A DNA stretch of 64,000 bases from Auriscalpium vulgare. Taxonomy: Eukaryota; Basidiomycota; Agaricomycetes; Russulales; Auriscalpiaceae. The DNA lies in the NCBI GenBank assembly GCA_019915015.1, contig JAHBBC010000023.1:558001-622000 (forward strand), written 5' to 3'. How positions within the stretch are numbered: position 1 is the first letter of the stretch; the number at the start of each line of letters is the position of its first letter. Below, one piece after another: positions 46,738 through 60,298 of the stretch. A program made the position numbers and the translations under genes. The notes under the pieces are model-generated. The model ran no database searches, was not told where the DNA came from, and saw only the letters and a program-made list of their open reading frames with translations.

Positions 46738-49735
46738 TCAAGCTAGGACCACACTGAATGGGTCCGATCCGCCATGCTCCAGCCCAGCGAGCACAGCGTG
46801 CCTCACTGCACCGATGTATTCGCTCAGTCTCCGGCCATTCGGGCCGGTGAAGTCCTCATAGAGTCGATAGCGCGAGTCTGCGACGACATTGGCAAGCTCC
46901 AACGCGTGCTTGGTATTTCTGTGCAACAAGCAGGTCACTGAGCGCCACGCCAGATAAAAAGATTGCATCAAAACGACGCACGCAGGAATTTTTGTGCGCG
47001 AGCTGAGGAGGAGCACGTGTAGGCGCAAGATAAGCTCGGGGACGTAGACCTGCCTGACACGGGTCAATTCACGCAGGCGGCGATCTCCTACAAGGAGCAG
47101 AAATGCATGAGATGATAGTTTTTCAGGAACAGAGCAACTGGAGCATACCGCCGGTATTTTCGCCTCCGGGGATCAACCAATCGGTCGTGAGCAATTTGAC
47201 GATCTGGTCTCGGGCCTGCTCAATGAGGCCCTGATTAACAAGAAACCGATCAGGGATGAGCGAAATGTTGAAAGGAGCCACGCACCTGATAGTCTTTCAG
47301 CCACGCTGTACGCGTATCCCGCGTCATTTGGGGCGCCTCCAGGGCCTGGCACTCGACGACTCTATCCAGCGTGTCCCAGATAATAAAGAACTGTCTGTAG
47401 TGCAGGTACTCCGTCACGCGTTCTTCGGGCTCGTCGATTGATGCGAGCTCTGCAGGGAGCATGTCGAGGAGCAAACGAGCAACTCGTACCCTCCCGCGCG
47501 CTAGGCACACGAAACACGTAGGTCAGATGCCATTGAGCGAAGTGCATTTACAACGCACCCAAGAAATACCGTAGGATGACGTTTGCCTGCTCGAGTGCGT
47601 AGTCGGCCGTGCCATCCAGGAACGTCGTCCACTCGATGGAGCGCAACAGCAGTGTCTCCGCGTCCGTAGGCGGGCCTTGCATTGCTGAGAGCACAGATGG
47701 CAGGTTTCCCTTTGCTGCGGATGGGAGCAGCTCAAATGCCCTGTCAACTGTACGTTCCGCCGTGACAACTGCCACACGCTCCATGTCGAGCCCATGGTCG
47801 CGCGCGCGCGTCAGTGCCAAACGTCGTTCAGTGATATCGGCAGAGAGCTCCAATGACGTGAGGAAAAGAGCGTATCGCTCGACGGCGTTGTCGCCCAGGG
47901 CGCCGGCGTACATGGCGATGAGGTCGCGCTGTCCGGCGGCCTGAGATAAAAGAAGTGAGCAGCTAGTCTACGTTTTTATTACTAAGATTACTGACCTCGA
48001 GGACTCGTAAGTACGCTTCGAGGATGATCTGCGTGGCGAGTGGCGAGACGGGAATATCGATCATCTGGAGAAAGAGGCATAGGTGAGCGAAGAACCGCGT
48101 CATCGTCGGATACCTGTGGGTCGTTTTTTTTTAAAAAGCCAGAATCGGATGAAGGAAAGGGAGACGCACTCTAGCGAGGACGGGTCGTACATCCCCTCCT
48201 GGAGCCGGATGGCGAAATCGTTCAGAAGGTCGTCAGTCCGGTCGAGAATGATGTGCAGCTGCGACATGTGGAAGGGATTGTCTGCAGGCAGCCTGCACCT
48301 TCGTCAGCTAGCCTGATCAAAGCACACTGGCGCGCAACATACCCATCTTCGATTGAAGCGTTTGCTAGATCCTGTAATGTTTCGACCACCTCTTCCCGCC
48401 ACGACTCTTCCTCGTCATCTGTGTCTTCCAGTGCGGATGCCACGGGATCCTTCTGTACCGCACCAAGCCCGTTTTCCCAGAAGCCCCCACCCAGTCGCGC
48501 CAACGCTGCGGTCTGCCTTTCCTCGCACATGACACTGATCTGGGCCCACAGCAGGTCCTCCCACGTTCGACATGCAGCGCGGAGGGTGGATGCGGTCTGG
48601 GAGGACGGGGCGAGAGCAGCATAGAGTGCACGTTCGGCGTCTGTGAGGCGGGGCTGTGGGTTTGTTATGATGTGCAGGAGAGGAACGGGAGACTAGAAAC
48701 ACGTACGTCAAGAGCTGCACGCGTGCATGTTGATTTCCACAGATTGCGCCGCCGGTTGCCACTCCATGCGTTGGGGTCCTCTGCTGCTGGCTCGTCTTCG
48801 TCTCGCGCTCCTACCGCTGAAAAAGAGTCAAGAAGGTAGATGGATAGCCAACATGGAGACTCACACAACGCTTTCCACTGGAAGAGGAGAGATCCGCGGA
48901 TGCTAGCGGCACGCCATGGCTGGTGCGCCTCTCTGCACAGTTCTACTGCCTCTTCTAACCGGCCAGCGCGCACGTATGCATAGAGCGTCTGCGCTAGGGC
49001 CTTGTCGTAACTCTAAGTTGTCGTCGTCGCGTCAGTCCAACGCCCGCGCAGTATATGGAAGGACACGCACCGCGTCGTCCGCCGCCAGATTGCTCTCCCC
49101 CTCACTCCTAACCACCGCATCCGGGTCCATTTGCTTCACAACACTATCAATTCCCTTCCCATCGTTCCCAGTCCTGAGCGCCTGCATCACACGATGCTTC
49201 GTGAAACGCCAATAGCCCGTCGACGCGTCCCCATGTGGCGGCGGAGGCGCGGTCTCGTGTAGCCATTCGCGGACAACGACCAGTTCAGAGAGTGTGCGGG
49301 ATGCCTCCATTGTAGCCTGGGCGAGCGTGGCTGTGGGGGTATATGGATTTTGTGCGAGGAGTGTGCGTGCGGACGGAGATGGGTCTGGCTCTGTCTTCCG
49401 TGCTCTATCGAACATGTCAGGTTATTCAATAAGGGCGTGGATGTCCGACGCACGGGAGAAGGGCCTGGAGCAGCCCCCAGGTGTTGTACTCCATCCGAAG
49501 CGCGTCGAGCTCTTCTGGCGACGATTCACCCGACTCCTCAAGGTCTATCAACCTGAACGACGCGTGAGATGCATGGAGGTGTAGGTCAGTTCGAACGAAC
49601 GCACTGGTCGTGGCATATTTGACGCAAACGCGGAGCAAATCCCGCGTCTGGGTCAAGGAGAGTGGCGAGGTCGTCCTTCTGGGTCTGACATAGCGACAAA
49701 ACTTCTGCGCACGAGGTGTAGAATGTATCCGACAT
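46738..49735 (-). CDS. NUP84: Nuclear pore protein Nup84/Nup107
   Basis: A scaffold nucleoporin of the Y-complex (Nup84 in yeast, Nup107 in animals), acting in pore assembly and mRNA export (family knowledge). Start at 49735 (MSDTFYTSCAEVLSLCQTQK). The first intron GTGCGT...TTCAG joins LRQICHDQ to LIDLEESGESSPEELDALRM. The helical body includes YNTWGLLQALLP, RRAELEEAVELCREAHQPWR-like segments near 48900-48970, FLDGTADYALEQANVILRYF, ALYAGALGD-like LIAMYAGALGDNAVERYALF, LLLDMLPAELASIDEP, and the C-terminal helices PELILRLHVLLLSSR, ALELANVVADSRYRLYEDF and RRLSEYIGAVRHAVLAGLEH, with the stop at 46738. The ALELANVVAD...LYxxF and final EYIxxVRxA blocks are typical of the family. At least eight short introns. 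Confidence 0.88.
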
Positions 49736-50089
49736 GGTGAGTCTCGAGGCGAGGTCGAAGTCGATCCGTTGGTCGAGTACAAGGAAGCGGTTTGTAATGA
49801 AGAGGCCCCAGCGAAATTGAGGAGTGCAAGATTGTTTTCGTATGTCAATGGATGTTTATAGTAGGAGGAGTCTGATCATGAGGTGCTACAATTGCAAGTC
49901 GCGAGCCTGCAGAGGGCCAAGCACACTGAAGTCTAGATTCCCACGGTGCTTTCCTCCCGCCGGACGTTGGCAGAACCGAACTTCACCCTGAGGCTCATCT
50001 GGCTTGGAAATGGACGTAAAATGTCATTCAGCTATGATCTATCTATCACAATCTCTACAAATTCTTCAGCTTCCCCTCATCGACGTCCC

Positions 50090-50658
50090 CTACTGCTTTG
50101 CACTGGCAGCCATCTCACTCTGGAATTTGACCAAATATGCGCTGTCCGCAAACTCAGCAATCTTCTTGATCTTGGGGTCCCTTTCCACCTTCTCGAGCGT
50201 GAAGATATAGATCGACTCGGCGTCGTACGTGAGGCCTGTGACCGTCTTCGCGGTGAGCCGTGTCTACATCGCATATCAGCTCTGATATCCTCCAGTGCAG
50301 TCCTGAGTCTAGGGCTTTGATCCGATTGTACACTCACGTGTGCCCATACTTGGTCCGCGTTCTCAGCGAAACGATATACCTCGACCTGCTCCCATGATCA
50401 GCAAGTCCCAGCCACTGGATCGGCACAACACACCTTGAGGGGCTTCCCCCCCTCGAAAATCGACGCCGTGCCCTTCACGAGGTCCAACCCCGCCTGCTTT
50501 CCCTTATCAGGCACGCCCAGCGACTTGGGCAGCATCGACGACACGTAGTCCTCTGTGAAGAGCGCGCCTAGTGCGTCTGCATCGAAGTCGGCTATCGCCT
50601 CGTACCACTGGTGCACGACGGCAGTGTTGACGGATGTAGGCTCTGGGGCAACGAGCAT
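50090..50658 (-). CDS. SnoaL/NTF2-like small protein
   Basis: Start at 50658 (MLVAPEPTSVNTAVVHQWYE). The sequence AIADFDADALGALFTEDYVS is the first alpha-beta unit of a SnoaL/NTF2-like cone fold, followed by GKQAGLDLVKGTASIFEGGK. Intron GTGTGT...AGCAG leads to VEVYRFAENADQVWAH and a second intron (GTGAGT...TGTAG) to TRLTAKTVTGLTYDAESIYI and FADSAYLVKFQSEMAASAKQ, with TAG at 50090-50092. About 150 residues, a single domain. This fold hosts cyclases, isomerases and non-enzymatic proteins, so no reaction can be named. It lies between Nup84 and the Zn2Cys6 factor with no sign of co-regulation. Confidence 0.75.
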
Positions 50659-51897
50659 GGTTTGTGTGGGCTTGTGGAATGTATGTACGTCGTTGTGGAG
50701 AAGCGCTGAAGCCTTTTGAATGCCCCAGAGCGCTTGTGATTGATCGATGACAGGAGGCCTGCTCGCTCGCCATGCGAAGGGCTTCCGTTCCAGCAGCGAC
50801 AGTTCGGTTCCTGCAGGCTTGGGGCCAAACGGCGCTTAATCATGCTGACACCGCGATATCGATGATGTCGGATACTAGTGCCACTAATAGGTCGACCTGA
50901 CAGTGATTAAATCATCATTAAACACTTCCGTGACGGTGAGGTCGTCCGTGTCATTGGTGGGCACGCCGATCGGCGATGTTACTGACCTTCTGGGCGACTC
51001 GTAACCGTTCGTCGTAGCTAACATCTGCCCATGGTTATCCTAGACACTGACCTTTGTGCGGCTTGCGTGGTGTACACAATTGTCTGTTTCTACGACCGGA
51101 AGTTGGCGGGGTCTGACGTTTGCTGTTTGTCTTCGAAGTCGACGCCCCCGTGGAAGCGGGCTCAGTGACCTGTGTGCCGGGTGTCTCGGCATATGGCGTC
51201 TGAAGTACGTCCGCGAGTTCACTCAGTCTCCTCGACAACAGCATACTGATCAGCCAGGTTCGCGTTTTTCTGCGCAAATAGCAGCACTGTTTGTCGTCTG
51301 CTCCTGATCATCTGAAACGCTGACCTTTTGTGTGGAAGGCGTAGTGTATGGAGAATTCTCATCCGCGGCCTGTGAGTCGACGCAGCCTCAGGGTCCCCCC
51401 TCTCACATCGTGAAGCCTAAGTTCTTTTACACAGCTTCACCTATTCGGAGGACAAGAAAGAGCCGAGAAGAGCGTCCTCAGAGACCGGCAACACCGTCGA
51501 GGAGACGTTCCGACGCATCCAGTTTACTTAGCACGGCAGACTTTTGTATTCATCCCCTCCATCACGTCCACAATTACAACTATCTATTATTCCGTCTAGC
51601 ACGCCTTCGTAGAGGCTGATATTCCGGTATACACATCGAGGGGTCGAGGCGAGCTACAGACTACGATATGGATGGGTCTTGGATCATGCAAACCGAGCCA
51701 CAAATGGAAACGATGGAGACGTAGGAGCAGAGACACAGGGAGACGCGGGAAGTAGGTAGTGGCGCATTCATACATTCCTCTGAGATCGGTAGTAATATAT
51801 TGGAACGGGAGAGGCAAGAGAGAGAAGCGAGAGACATGAAGGTATCCGTCCGGAAGCCCAAGCGTTCGTAGTCGTGGAATATCGGAGCAGGAGATGG
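50659..51897. other. Intergenic; possible small repetitive exons on the minus strand
   Basis: Three minus-strand segments end in a similar K/R codon followed by GTCAG donors (near 51346, 51050 and 50985); the middle one reads ELADVLQTPYAETPG and TPPTSGRRNRQLCTPRKPHK. This could be an unrecognised small gene. No start, stop or family could be fixed. Confidence 0.25.
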
Positions 51898-54800
51898 CTA
51901 GTAGCTGAGCGGAACTTCCGCGGACTGGAAGCTGTAGTTGCTTGTTGGCGCATTCATGCCGTACATGCTCTGCACGGACGCCACGTCGGGCATCGCCTCC
52001 TCGGGCCATGAGAACCTGCACCGAAGCACAAGCTCGTCAGCGAGCATACTCACTACCGACGCACAACGGAAATGAACACATACCCGGGCATCATCATCGT
52101 CGACCACCACGCAGGATTGTCGATGGCCTTCATCACCGCCAGCACATCTTCAGTTCCGGACGGCCGCATCGTGTCGAATGCGAAATCCATGGACTCCGTC
52201 GGCACCGCCATCGCGTTCGTTCCGAACATATACGGTGCCTCAACCTGATAAACAGGCTCGTTCGGAGTCGGCACCACATGGGACGATGGCTCGCTGACGG
52301 CATTCGCCAAGGACGACGTGTCGAGCGTCATGCCCTGCGGTCGCTCCCGGGCCCGAACATCCTGCGACCCCTGGGACGACGTATGGTTCGGCGGCGAAGG
52401 ACGCTGCTGCTGCTGTTGTTGTTGCTGCTGCTGACCTTGGTGTGCAGCGGAGCTAGAGCCTTGGTGAGTTTGCTGCGCGGGCGGCGGCTGCTGGTGCGAG
52501 CGCCCGCGGGCGGCGCCGTCGTACCTGTGCTTCGCCAGAAGGCCGGCGAGGAACCTGGAGTACAGCTTGGGCGTGTGCCGGTCGTCGATCGCGATTTGCG
52601 GGGAGCCGATGGTCTGAATGAGACCATTGATCACGTCGTAGATCTCGTTCTCCAGCCCGTCCGTGATGAACAACGAGCACTCTGACCGCAGCAGCTGTCG
52701 GTTGAATTAGCGCTGATTATACATTCCGACTTCCATGACTAGCGTACCTTGAGAAGGAATGCAGCAGCGAAGGAGGCGAACATGAAGTAGCCTGTGGTGG
52801 GATCGGTCAACTTTCGGGTCAGGATGGTAGTTCATCACGCACTATCTGGCGCAAATCGGATGTAGCCTGTCGGGCAGAGCGAGTCGACGAAGACAGTGAC
52901 CACTGCCTTCGCAGCCTCCAGGCACTGTAATGAAGGCGTCAGCAGGATGCGCGTGATGTCTCGCAGTACAAACCTTTGTGAAGAACACCTCATCCTCAGG
53001 GCGCAGTCCATTATGGAAGGCCTTCTGGAAGCCAAACGAGAACGTGACTAGCCGAGCGTAGTTGGTGTAGCTGTTTGGGGATTAGATGAATGTCTTGGTA
53101 CACTCCCCGAAAGCAAGACTTACAAGGGCAGGAGCTTGCTGCGGAAAGAGCAGGCCTCGTCTAGTATACAGATTTAGCCAACTATGTCAGGGGTCTGCTT
53201 GAAGCACGCACCATTCGGATCAGAGTCGTTGGCAAATCGCTCCTTCCACTCCTCGTGGTACGCCACCAACAGCACCTCGTGCTCCATGGTCAAGGCATGG
53301 AAATCGATCGACTGGAAAAAAATATTAGCGTTTGTACTTCCCGGGGAAACACTGGAGAGCGTACCTGGTTCAGCCCATGAGGAGAGTCGGCGTTCGAGAA
53401 GATCGTGTGGTGGAATTTGTTCAGGATCCTCATCAAGGACTGATAGCAGATGAGATGGATGTCGTACTGCCGAACGCAAGGAGCAATGTCAGCGGCGAGC
53501 CCGGTTGAGAGACTCTTGGCTAGCACTCACGGGGTGGTTGTACTTCGACTTCTTGTACCAAGCCATCGAGTTCCGCACGATACTAGCAGGAAGCCCATCA
53601 GAAAGATGCACCCGTCGGCAGTCGGGCAGGCTACGCACTAATCCTCCCGGACCGTCGACGGCTTGCCGAACTGCGTCGCGGTCGACTTATCCAGGTTGAA
53701 GCAGATTAGCCACACGCGCGTCCGATTGAGCATCTCGCGTTCCTCCATCTCGTTCGACGCCTTCTTGGGCGAGTACTGGTGCAGGTTCAGGTCCGTGGCG
53801 ATCCTGATGGGACAGCTCGGAGTTAGTAGGCGTTCGCCTGGCGCAGGTCGCATGAGCTTACCGGATCGCGAGGCCGGTGTACAACCAGCTGCGGTCCTCC
53901 TCCCACCGGCGCGCCGGAACTGCGTATATACTCATCAGGATGTACGCCTGGCACAGCTCGACCGTCTTCCAGCCATCGATGAGCGCATTGGCCGCCGCAC
54001 TCTTGGCGAAGTGCATTGCGATCGGGTACACCTCGGGTTTCTCGGAGTAGCGCGAAGAGATGGCACAAACTGAGGATTGGTCAGCATATTTGATAGGCAA
54101 CGATGAAGACGTCATAACGCACCGACAGTGAAGAGGAACGGACAGCGGGAGAAGGTGGAGGCGGGGGTATGAATTTTCGGGTCCAGGAGGGAGATGAAGG
54201 GATTGACACGAGCGTAGAAGCTGGGCAGAATGGTCAGTTCCTCCTCTCCAATGACAAGACATAGCACGTACATTTCGAAGAGCTTGTCGACGTCTTCGGG
54301 GGTGACGAGCCCATGCACGAGGATGTCTGGGGGACTTGTCTTCGCAATGAGCGTCTTCCGCTGGTCCAGATCATGCGACGGGCCGGGCAGGAAATACTGC
54401 TTATTCGCGACGCCGACCTCCTCCTCCTCATCACCCTCCCTCTTCGGCTCTGCCGACTTCTTCCCCACGTTCACCGCGTCCTTCGAGTTGCTGATCGCGA
54501 GGTTCGCGAGCATGCCGATAGGCACGGCGTCGTCCGGCAGGCCGGGGTACGTGCCGGCCTCGAGCTCCGGGTCGACGAGCGTGTGCGCGGAGCCGGGCGG
54601 GCCGTCCGACTCGTGCTGTTCGCGCGCGTCGAGCTCGCCGTCCACCTCGGCGCCGTCGTGCTCCTCGGCGCCGTCGGACTCGTCGTCCTCGGCGATCGCG
54701 TTGCGCGCGGCGCCGAGCCGGTACGCGGTGCGCAGGTCGCTGGTGCCGCTGCGCCCGCCGGGCGTGCGCACGGACGACTGCAGGCGGTCGAGCCACGCGA

Positions 54801-57024
54801 TGACGTTCTGTCGGTGATGGTCCGTCGAGGGCGTCGCCATCCGGTAGGCCTCGATCGACAGCGGCGTGGCGAGGTACGGGTTGTGCAGCTGCGGTGTGGG
54901 GAGTATCACGTGCGAGAGAATGGGCGTCTGTTGTTAGCGCGGGCAACAGAGGACCATATGCGTGTGACGCACCTGTTTGAGTAGCGACTCGATGATTGCA
55001 TCCTTCTGACGGATCTGCGCGAGCAGATACTCGCGCTTACTGTAAGGGGTGGAGAACGGTGAGTACTTGGACGACTCAGACGACGTGGAAGAGGAAGTGG
55101 CGGAGAGAGAGGGAGACGGCGGCGGGGACGGGAGAAGAGCAGTCCAGTTCGCGTTGAGCGTGTGGTCACCCATCGTGCACTGTGGTATCAGCCGGAACGA
55201 AGCGGAATGCGCAGGGAATGTGCGGGAAAGGAATGGCACTAGGACCGGCGAGGGCACCCACAACTTAAATCTCGGACGCGCGCAGACAGCAAATACCGTC
55301 TGATCTGCCACACGCCAAAGCCGAAACCAGTGTTGATCAGAAGTGCTTACTCACTTTGGTGCACTCCTCGGCTTGCGTCCCTCGACCACGCAGTGGTGCT
55401 TTCCGGCCTTGCACCGTTTACACACGTTTTCGTTTTTGGGAAAGTCGCATTTCATCTGTAGAAGGCGGCGTGTGATTCAGATGCGAGTGGTGATGGAGAA
55501 TTTGCGTGGTGAAATTGGGCGGTGTGACGGGCGCACAGGACGGGGAGCCAGTGGCGCCGACGCGATCGCGGTACGAAGATCATTGAAAAAGGCACAGGGC
55601 GGCGGGGTAGGCGGGCCAGCGGACGGAGGCAAATAGGAAATGGGACGACAGAATACCAGTGAGTCTCGGCGCGCAGAAGACGCGGAGGCAAGAGAGATGC
55701 GTACCTTCAGCTTTTTGCAGTATGTGCACGCGCCGGGACTAGGGTATCATCGTGGGTCCGGAGGGCACGTGGGCGAGGAGCGCACAGCGGGATGTATGGA
55801 GGAATGGGCGAGCGGTGCGAAGAAGGCAGATGGACGGCAGCGAGGCAGCAGGAAGTCAGATGTGCCAGCGCGGGGCGGTGCCGGGGATTGAGGACACCCG
55901 GGGTTCGACAGATGGCGACGGCGGAATGGTGAGCGACATAACCGGCAACAGGCCATACATGAAAGCGGAGGGAGAGCGCGCGTCAAATTTGCGCGGCGCG
56001 AACGGGTACCGACGTCGCGCGGGCGCCGCCAGATGAGGTGCGTTTCCAGCGCAGAGTGCAAAAAATGCCAGAAAAAAATGGAGAGTGCAGCATGCAAAAG
56101 TGAAAAAGAAAAAGGCAGTGCGATCGTTAGCATCAGATGCGGGGGTGGGGTATCACAAAAGAGATGCACGTACAGGCGTGGTGGGAAGCCATCCGGCGGG
56201 CGCGACAAATTCGCTGCTGTGCCCTCGACAATGTCGTCGTCATCGCCATCGCTCTCGCTCTCCGGCGGCCGCTGGCGTTTGCGCGCCTTGGGCCCACGCG
56301 CCGCGCCGCCCTGGCCCGGACGCGAGCGGGTCGGGCTCGCGCGGAACGTCGACGCCTGGGAGCCGCCCGCGCTGGCGGTGCCGAGCGCGAAGGCGGGCAG
56401 CGGGCGCTCGTCGGTCCACGAGGGCGAGATGCTGGGCATGGTGCCGTCGGAGCGCGGCGTGTACACGCTCGGGGTGAGGTGGTCGCCCGGGGACGAGTAG
56501 CGCGGGCCCTGCGCGTCCGCGAGGCTGCTGTACCCGCCCTGCGCGGGGGGCTGCTGCGCCTGCGTGTCCATGGCGAAGTAGTTGTGCGAGCCGTCGGCGG
56601 GGATGTGGCCGTACTCGGCGGGGCTGGGGAGGAGCTCGGAGGCGCCCGCGCGCCCAGGCTGGGAGATGCGCTGCGGGGCGCGCGCGAGGCGGCCGGCCAT
56701 CGGGCGGTGCTGCTGGACGTGTGGCTCTGCGGGGAAGAATGCGGGGTAGGCGGAGGGGGGATCTGCGGAGGGGACAGCCTGCGGCACGAAGGTGTAGTGG
56801 TCGCGCAGGTGGGGCTGCTGCTGCATGGACGGCTGCATGGCTGACGTCTGGGGGTAGGGCTGGGCGTCGGCGAAGACGACCTGCTGGTGCTGCTGCTGGG
56901 CGGGGTGGTGGGGCTGTGGATGCTGGCCCTGGTTGTACGACTCGAGGAACTGCTGGTATGCCTGTGCGTTGGGCTGGGCGGCTGGGTTCTCGGGGTCGTA
57001 GAACGTCGGGGCTGCGCCAATCAT
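51898..57024 (-). CDS. Zn2Cys6 transcription factor with fungal-specific regulatory domain
   Basis: Start at 57024 (MIGAAPTFYDPENPAAQPN). A 280-residue Gln/Pro/Ser-rich N-terminus ends PPDGFPPRL; a 0.4-kb intron then leads to PGACTYCKKLK and MKCDFPKNENVCKRC, KAGKHHC, a perfect CX2CX6CX8CX2CX6C binuclear zinc cluster, with the next linker VEGRKPRSAP. A short coiled coil (LLAQIRQKDAIIESLLKQ) should mediate dimerisation. An acidic segment (EDDESDGAEEHDGAEVDG) precedes the middle homology region, VNPFISLLDPKIHTP, ELCQAYILMSIYAVPARRWE, WLYTGLAIRIATDLNLHQ, MLNRTRVWLICFNLDKSTAT. The C-terminal tail has a glutamine run (near 52405-52440) and ends SAEVPLSY, with TAG at 51898-51900. It resembles PriB-type factors of mushrooms; that assignment is tentative. 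The polyQ tract may vary between strains. Confidence 0.85.
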
Positions 57025-60000
57025 GGTTGTGGGGGAGGCGGCGGGGTCACCGGGGCTGGGGTGGGCAGCCAGCGGGTCGTGGAGGGGGTAGGGATGGTGG
57101 GGGGACGGGGGGAGGGGGGGCGTCGCCTGGGATGGGAACAGCCAAGTACTACTGCCGGGGACACTGTTCGACGGGAGGTGCTTCTGATGAGGCTGGGACG
57201 GGGCGGTGCCGGTGCTGACGATTCGGAGGCCCGCGGGCGTGTCCGCTGCACAGCGTGCGCGACGGCGTGAGTGACAGGAAACAAAGAGGAAGATGCGACT
57301 GACGGTGACCCTGGGCGGGCGGGTGGCCGTACTCGGGATTTCGGCGCTGAAGCTGGGTGCCGCCCCCGGAGTCCATTTGATAGGCCAGATCAGACGCTGG
57401 AGAAATAAGCCGGGGAATCTGGCAATGGTGCGGCTGGTACTGCGAACAACGTCGTCGGGGGATGCAATCGCCGGTGGGATGGCACGCCTGTACGCTGCTG
57501 ATGAGGCAGACTGCCCACGCCTGCCAGCCGCTTTCGACACGCTAGCGCCCCGGTCTAGCCCCACCGATCGATTATATATCCCAGCGGTCCTCGGGGCTCC
57601 GCTCAGCGTCACCCCGCGGCACCCACCGCTCGGTGCCACCTTTCCTTGTCATGCACCTGCATGGCCACTGTCACCGCCTTCCAGCGTCGCAATCGGATCC
57701 TGCCGTGCGCCCTCACCGCCCCCGACGACGCTGCGATCGCAGCGGTGCGCCCGTTCCGATTATCAGCCGCACGACACACGATAAACAGCACCGCGTGCCG
57801 CACGGAACAGCCTGACGTCGCCGCATAGAACAATAACGTATGCGCTCGGCCCAGAGCGGATATGGAAGTCTGAAGGGCGGCGCGGGGTGCACAGTAAGTA
57901 CACACCCGCGGAACAGGAACCGGGACACCTGATGGGCGTCTACTCGCCGTAACTGCGCGCCAAGATGTAACTTACACCAAAGCTTATATCGACATCCTTT
58001 GTTATCCCGTGTGGTGTCGCTCCTTGGGGACCCCAGGTTGCGTCCGTGTAAGATCGTGTAAAATGTGTCCAATTGTCTCCAATCCAATATTATTGCGGGC
58101 GGACGCAAACAAACAGCAGGTTTGAATAGCAGATCATCATCAAATGGATCGAAGACGCCCCATGCGAGCGAGTGATAGGGTATTTAGGTCGGCCGCGAGT
58201 CACCACACCGCTCTAAGGAGATAGAGGGATGTGCTTGGTCCTAGGACGACATGCCGAGATACCGCAGGCAGCGGAGAAGGCGTCAAAGGACAGAGGGATG
58301 TGCGTGGCCCTGGGGCGACACCACACGGGCGACGGAGGCGGCAATCATGGCTCCTCAGCGTCTCCGACTCGGAAGGTGTCGCAGAAATATTCGGTGGCAC
58401 CCATTGTGACGGTCGTCCTGCCTACGCGAATTGCTGACGGGCGCGGACTCGGACGCCGCGCCCTGCCTGCGAGCCAGGGCCCAGTAGAGATTGCGAGCAT
58501 GTGGGGCGCGGCCTGGAGCAACGGCTTGCTCCGGACTTGAGTAAAACTGGAAGGGAGCGAGCGAGTACAACGGACCCGGAGTGATTTGCATGCGGCCCGC
58601 AGGCCACCGCAAAAGAGAAAGCGCCTGCGAACGAGGGGTCAAGCCGAAACGAGAAATCACATCCAGGCAGATACACAGTCAGACCTGGCCATTAGATCCG
58701 CCGACAAAATCGAACAAGTGACACAAAGTGTCCCAGCCATAGGGTTCCATGCGCAGGCCGAGAAAAGCGCGGTCATCCAAGGCCCAGCATCCATGCGAAT
58801 CATCGCGCACGCGTGGACCTGCGACAGTCGACGGATCGCTCCGAGTCGGCGAAGAACCGCGCGCGCGCCTCAGGCCCCGACGCCGCCGCCCTCGCAAGCG
58901 AGCGTGCTATCCGATCCACCTTCGGCATTCGTTATACGTGTGCAGCTCGCCGTGCGCAGTTTTTGCCGCCCGGCGTTGCGAAAGCTGCTGTTCGCGCTTC
59001 CAGATCTTGGAAGCCAGCACGCAATAGGCGCCCCCATCGCAGAGCGGACAGAAGAGCATCCTTCGCCCAAGCGATCCCGTTGGCGAGTAAGGGACGCAGA
59101 AGGCAGGACGGGGCCACCAAGGAAGAGAAGAAGAGAATTCGAAGGGCGTTTATGAAAGTGAGGATGGTGGCCGGGAGGAAAAGAGTTGCTTGATGCATCG
59201 TGGATGGCCACGTGTATGTCGCTCGCCGAAATGTGGGGTCCAAGGCGCCTATGCTAAGACGCCGTACCGCGCACTGCCCAGACGATTGTGACCACGTCAA
59301 CATGGGCACGGATGGGGCTAGGTGCCTTAAAAAAGGGCCGTTTCACCAGCTGGAGCGAAGCTTCGATATGCGTACGAGCACCAATGTCGTGGTGATGATG
59401 GGAGGATCCGGATGCGTACGAGAACTTGGTGTAAAGTCGCCGATGGATGGCATCGACGTAAGACGGGTGCGTGCCGTGATGGCGGAGAATTTGACACAGA
59501 GTTTGGGACTCGTGTCTCGTAGGCCGTCATTATTGCGTCGGAGACCTGGGATGCTGATGCTGACTATAGCCTTCTGAAATATCCACTCACCATCACATGG
59601 ATACAATCAAAGAACTATTTTCCGGCTTATATCTTCGGCATCAAATTGTATGCATATATGCGCTTGACCGAAACCAAGAATAAGCTCACCGGTGCCTCGT
59701 GGCTGCCGGAGCGTCCGGCGCAAGCACGACAGAGCGGGAACCACCGTCAAGAGATGTTAGAAATAGCGCGGTGTACGTGGGGATGAAGGGGAGAGAAGAG
59801 GGCTGGGTCGCACGAAGCTGGGTCGACAGTTCTTATATATGGGAGCAGGCTGAGTTTGAAAGCGCGACGCGTCGCATCACGGGACTTCCCCACATACTAC
59901 CTAAGATTCACTAAGAACGACAAGGACTTGGATTTCCCTCCATGTTGAGTGGTATCAATATGGGCTGCATGCCCAGTTCCTGTTGGTTAACATCGTCCTG

Positions 60001-60222
60001 AACTCTCAGTAGAAAAATCGCTTCGGACTCGACCCGCTCATCATGTCGATGAGTTATGAGTCTCGGAAGGCAAATCACAGGATTCGATCTCTCCGACACT
60101 ACAATCCACAGTAAGTCTCAATAGTCTCCCATTGGAAAAATTGGCTTGATACGCGTCATGTAGGGTAGATAACAGAGGATAGGAGCTGCTATAACATGGC
60201 ATATCTGAGGGCAGTTGACATG
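57025..60222. other. Long intergenic region, no gene supported
   Basis: The first kilobase is the upstream/leader region of the zinc-cluster factor. Open frames at 58586-59200 on both strands are GC-rich and motif-free. I see no RNA gene or repeat before the tRNA. Confidence 0.4.
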
Positions 60223-60294
60223 TCCCTGTTCGTATATCGGTTAGTACACGCGCCTGTCACGCGCGAGAGCTGGGTTCGACTCCCAGACAAGGAG
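60223..60294 (+). tRNA. tRNA-Asp (anticodon GTC)
   Basis: A 72-base cloverleaf. Acceptor arms TCCCTGT / ACAAGGA pair except one C:A mismatch at the fourth pair. The anticodon stem is CGCGC/GCGCG with loop CTGTCAC (anticodon GTC). The T arm is CTGGG-TTCGACT-CCCAG. The discriminator is G, followed by CAAA and a T5 tract at 60299-60303 that would end Pol III transcription. The D arm (GTAT...) carries GGTTAGTA as expected. No intron. The acceptor mismatch might reduce function. Confidence 0.85.
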
Positions 60295-60298
60295 CAAA

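Noticed and set aside
54313..54984. 223-codon plus-strand frame
   Set aside because: Antisense shadow of the acidic linker of the zinc-cluster factor.
55747..57639. 630-codon open frame on the minus strand taken as one gene
   Set aside because: It reads through a 0.4-kb intron at one end and the 5' leader at the other; the zinc cluster lies downstream and is joined only by splicing, and the better start is 57024.
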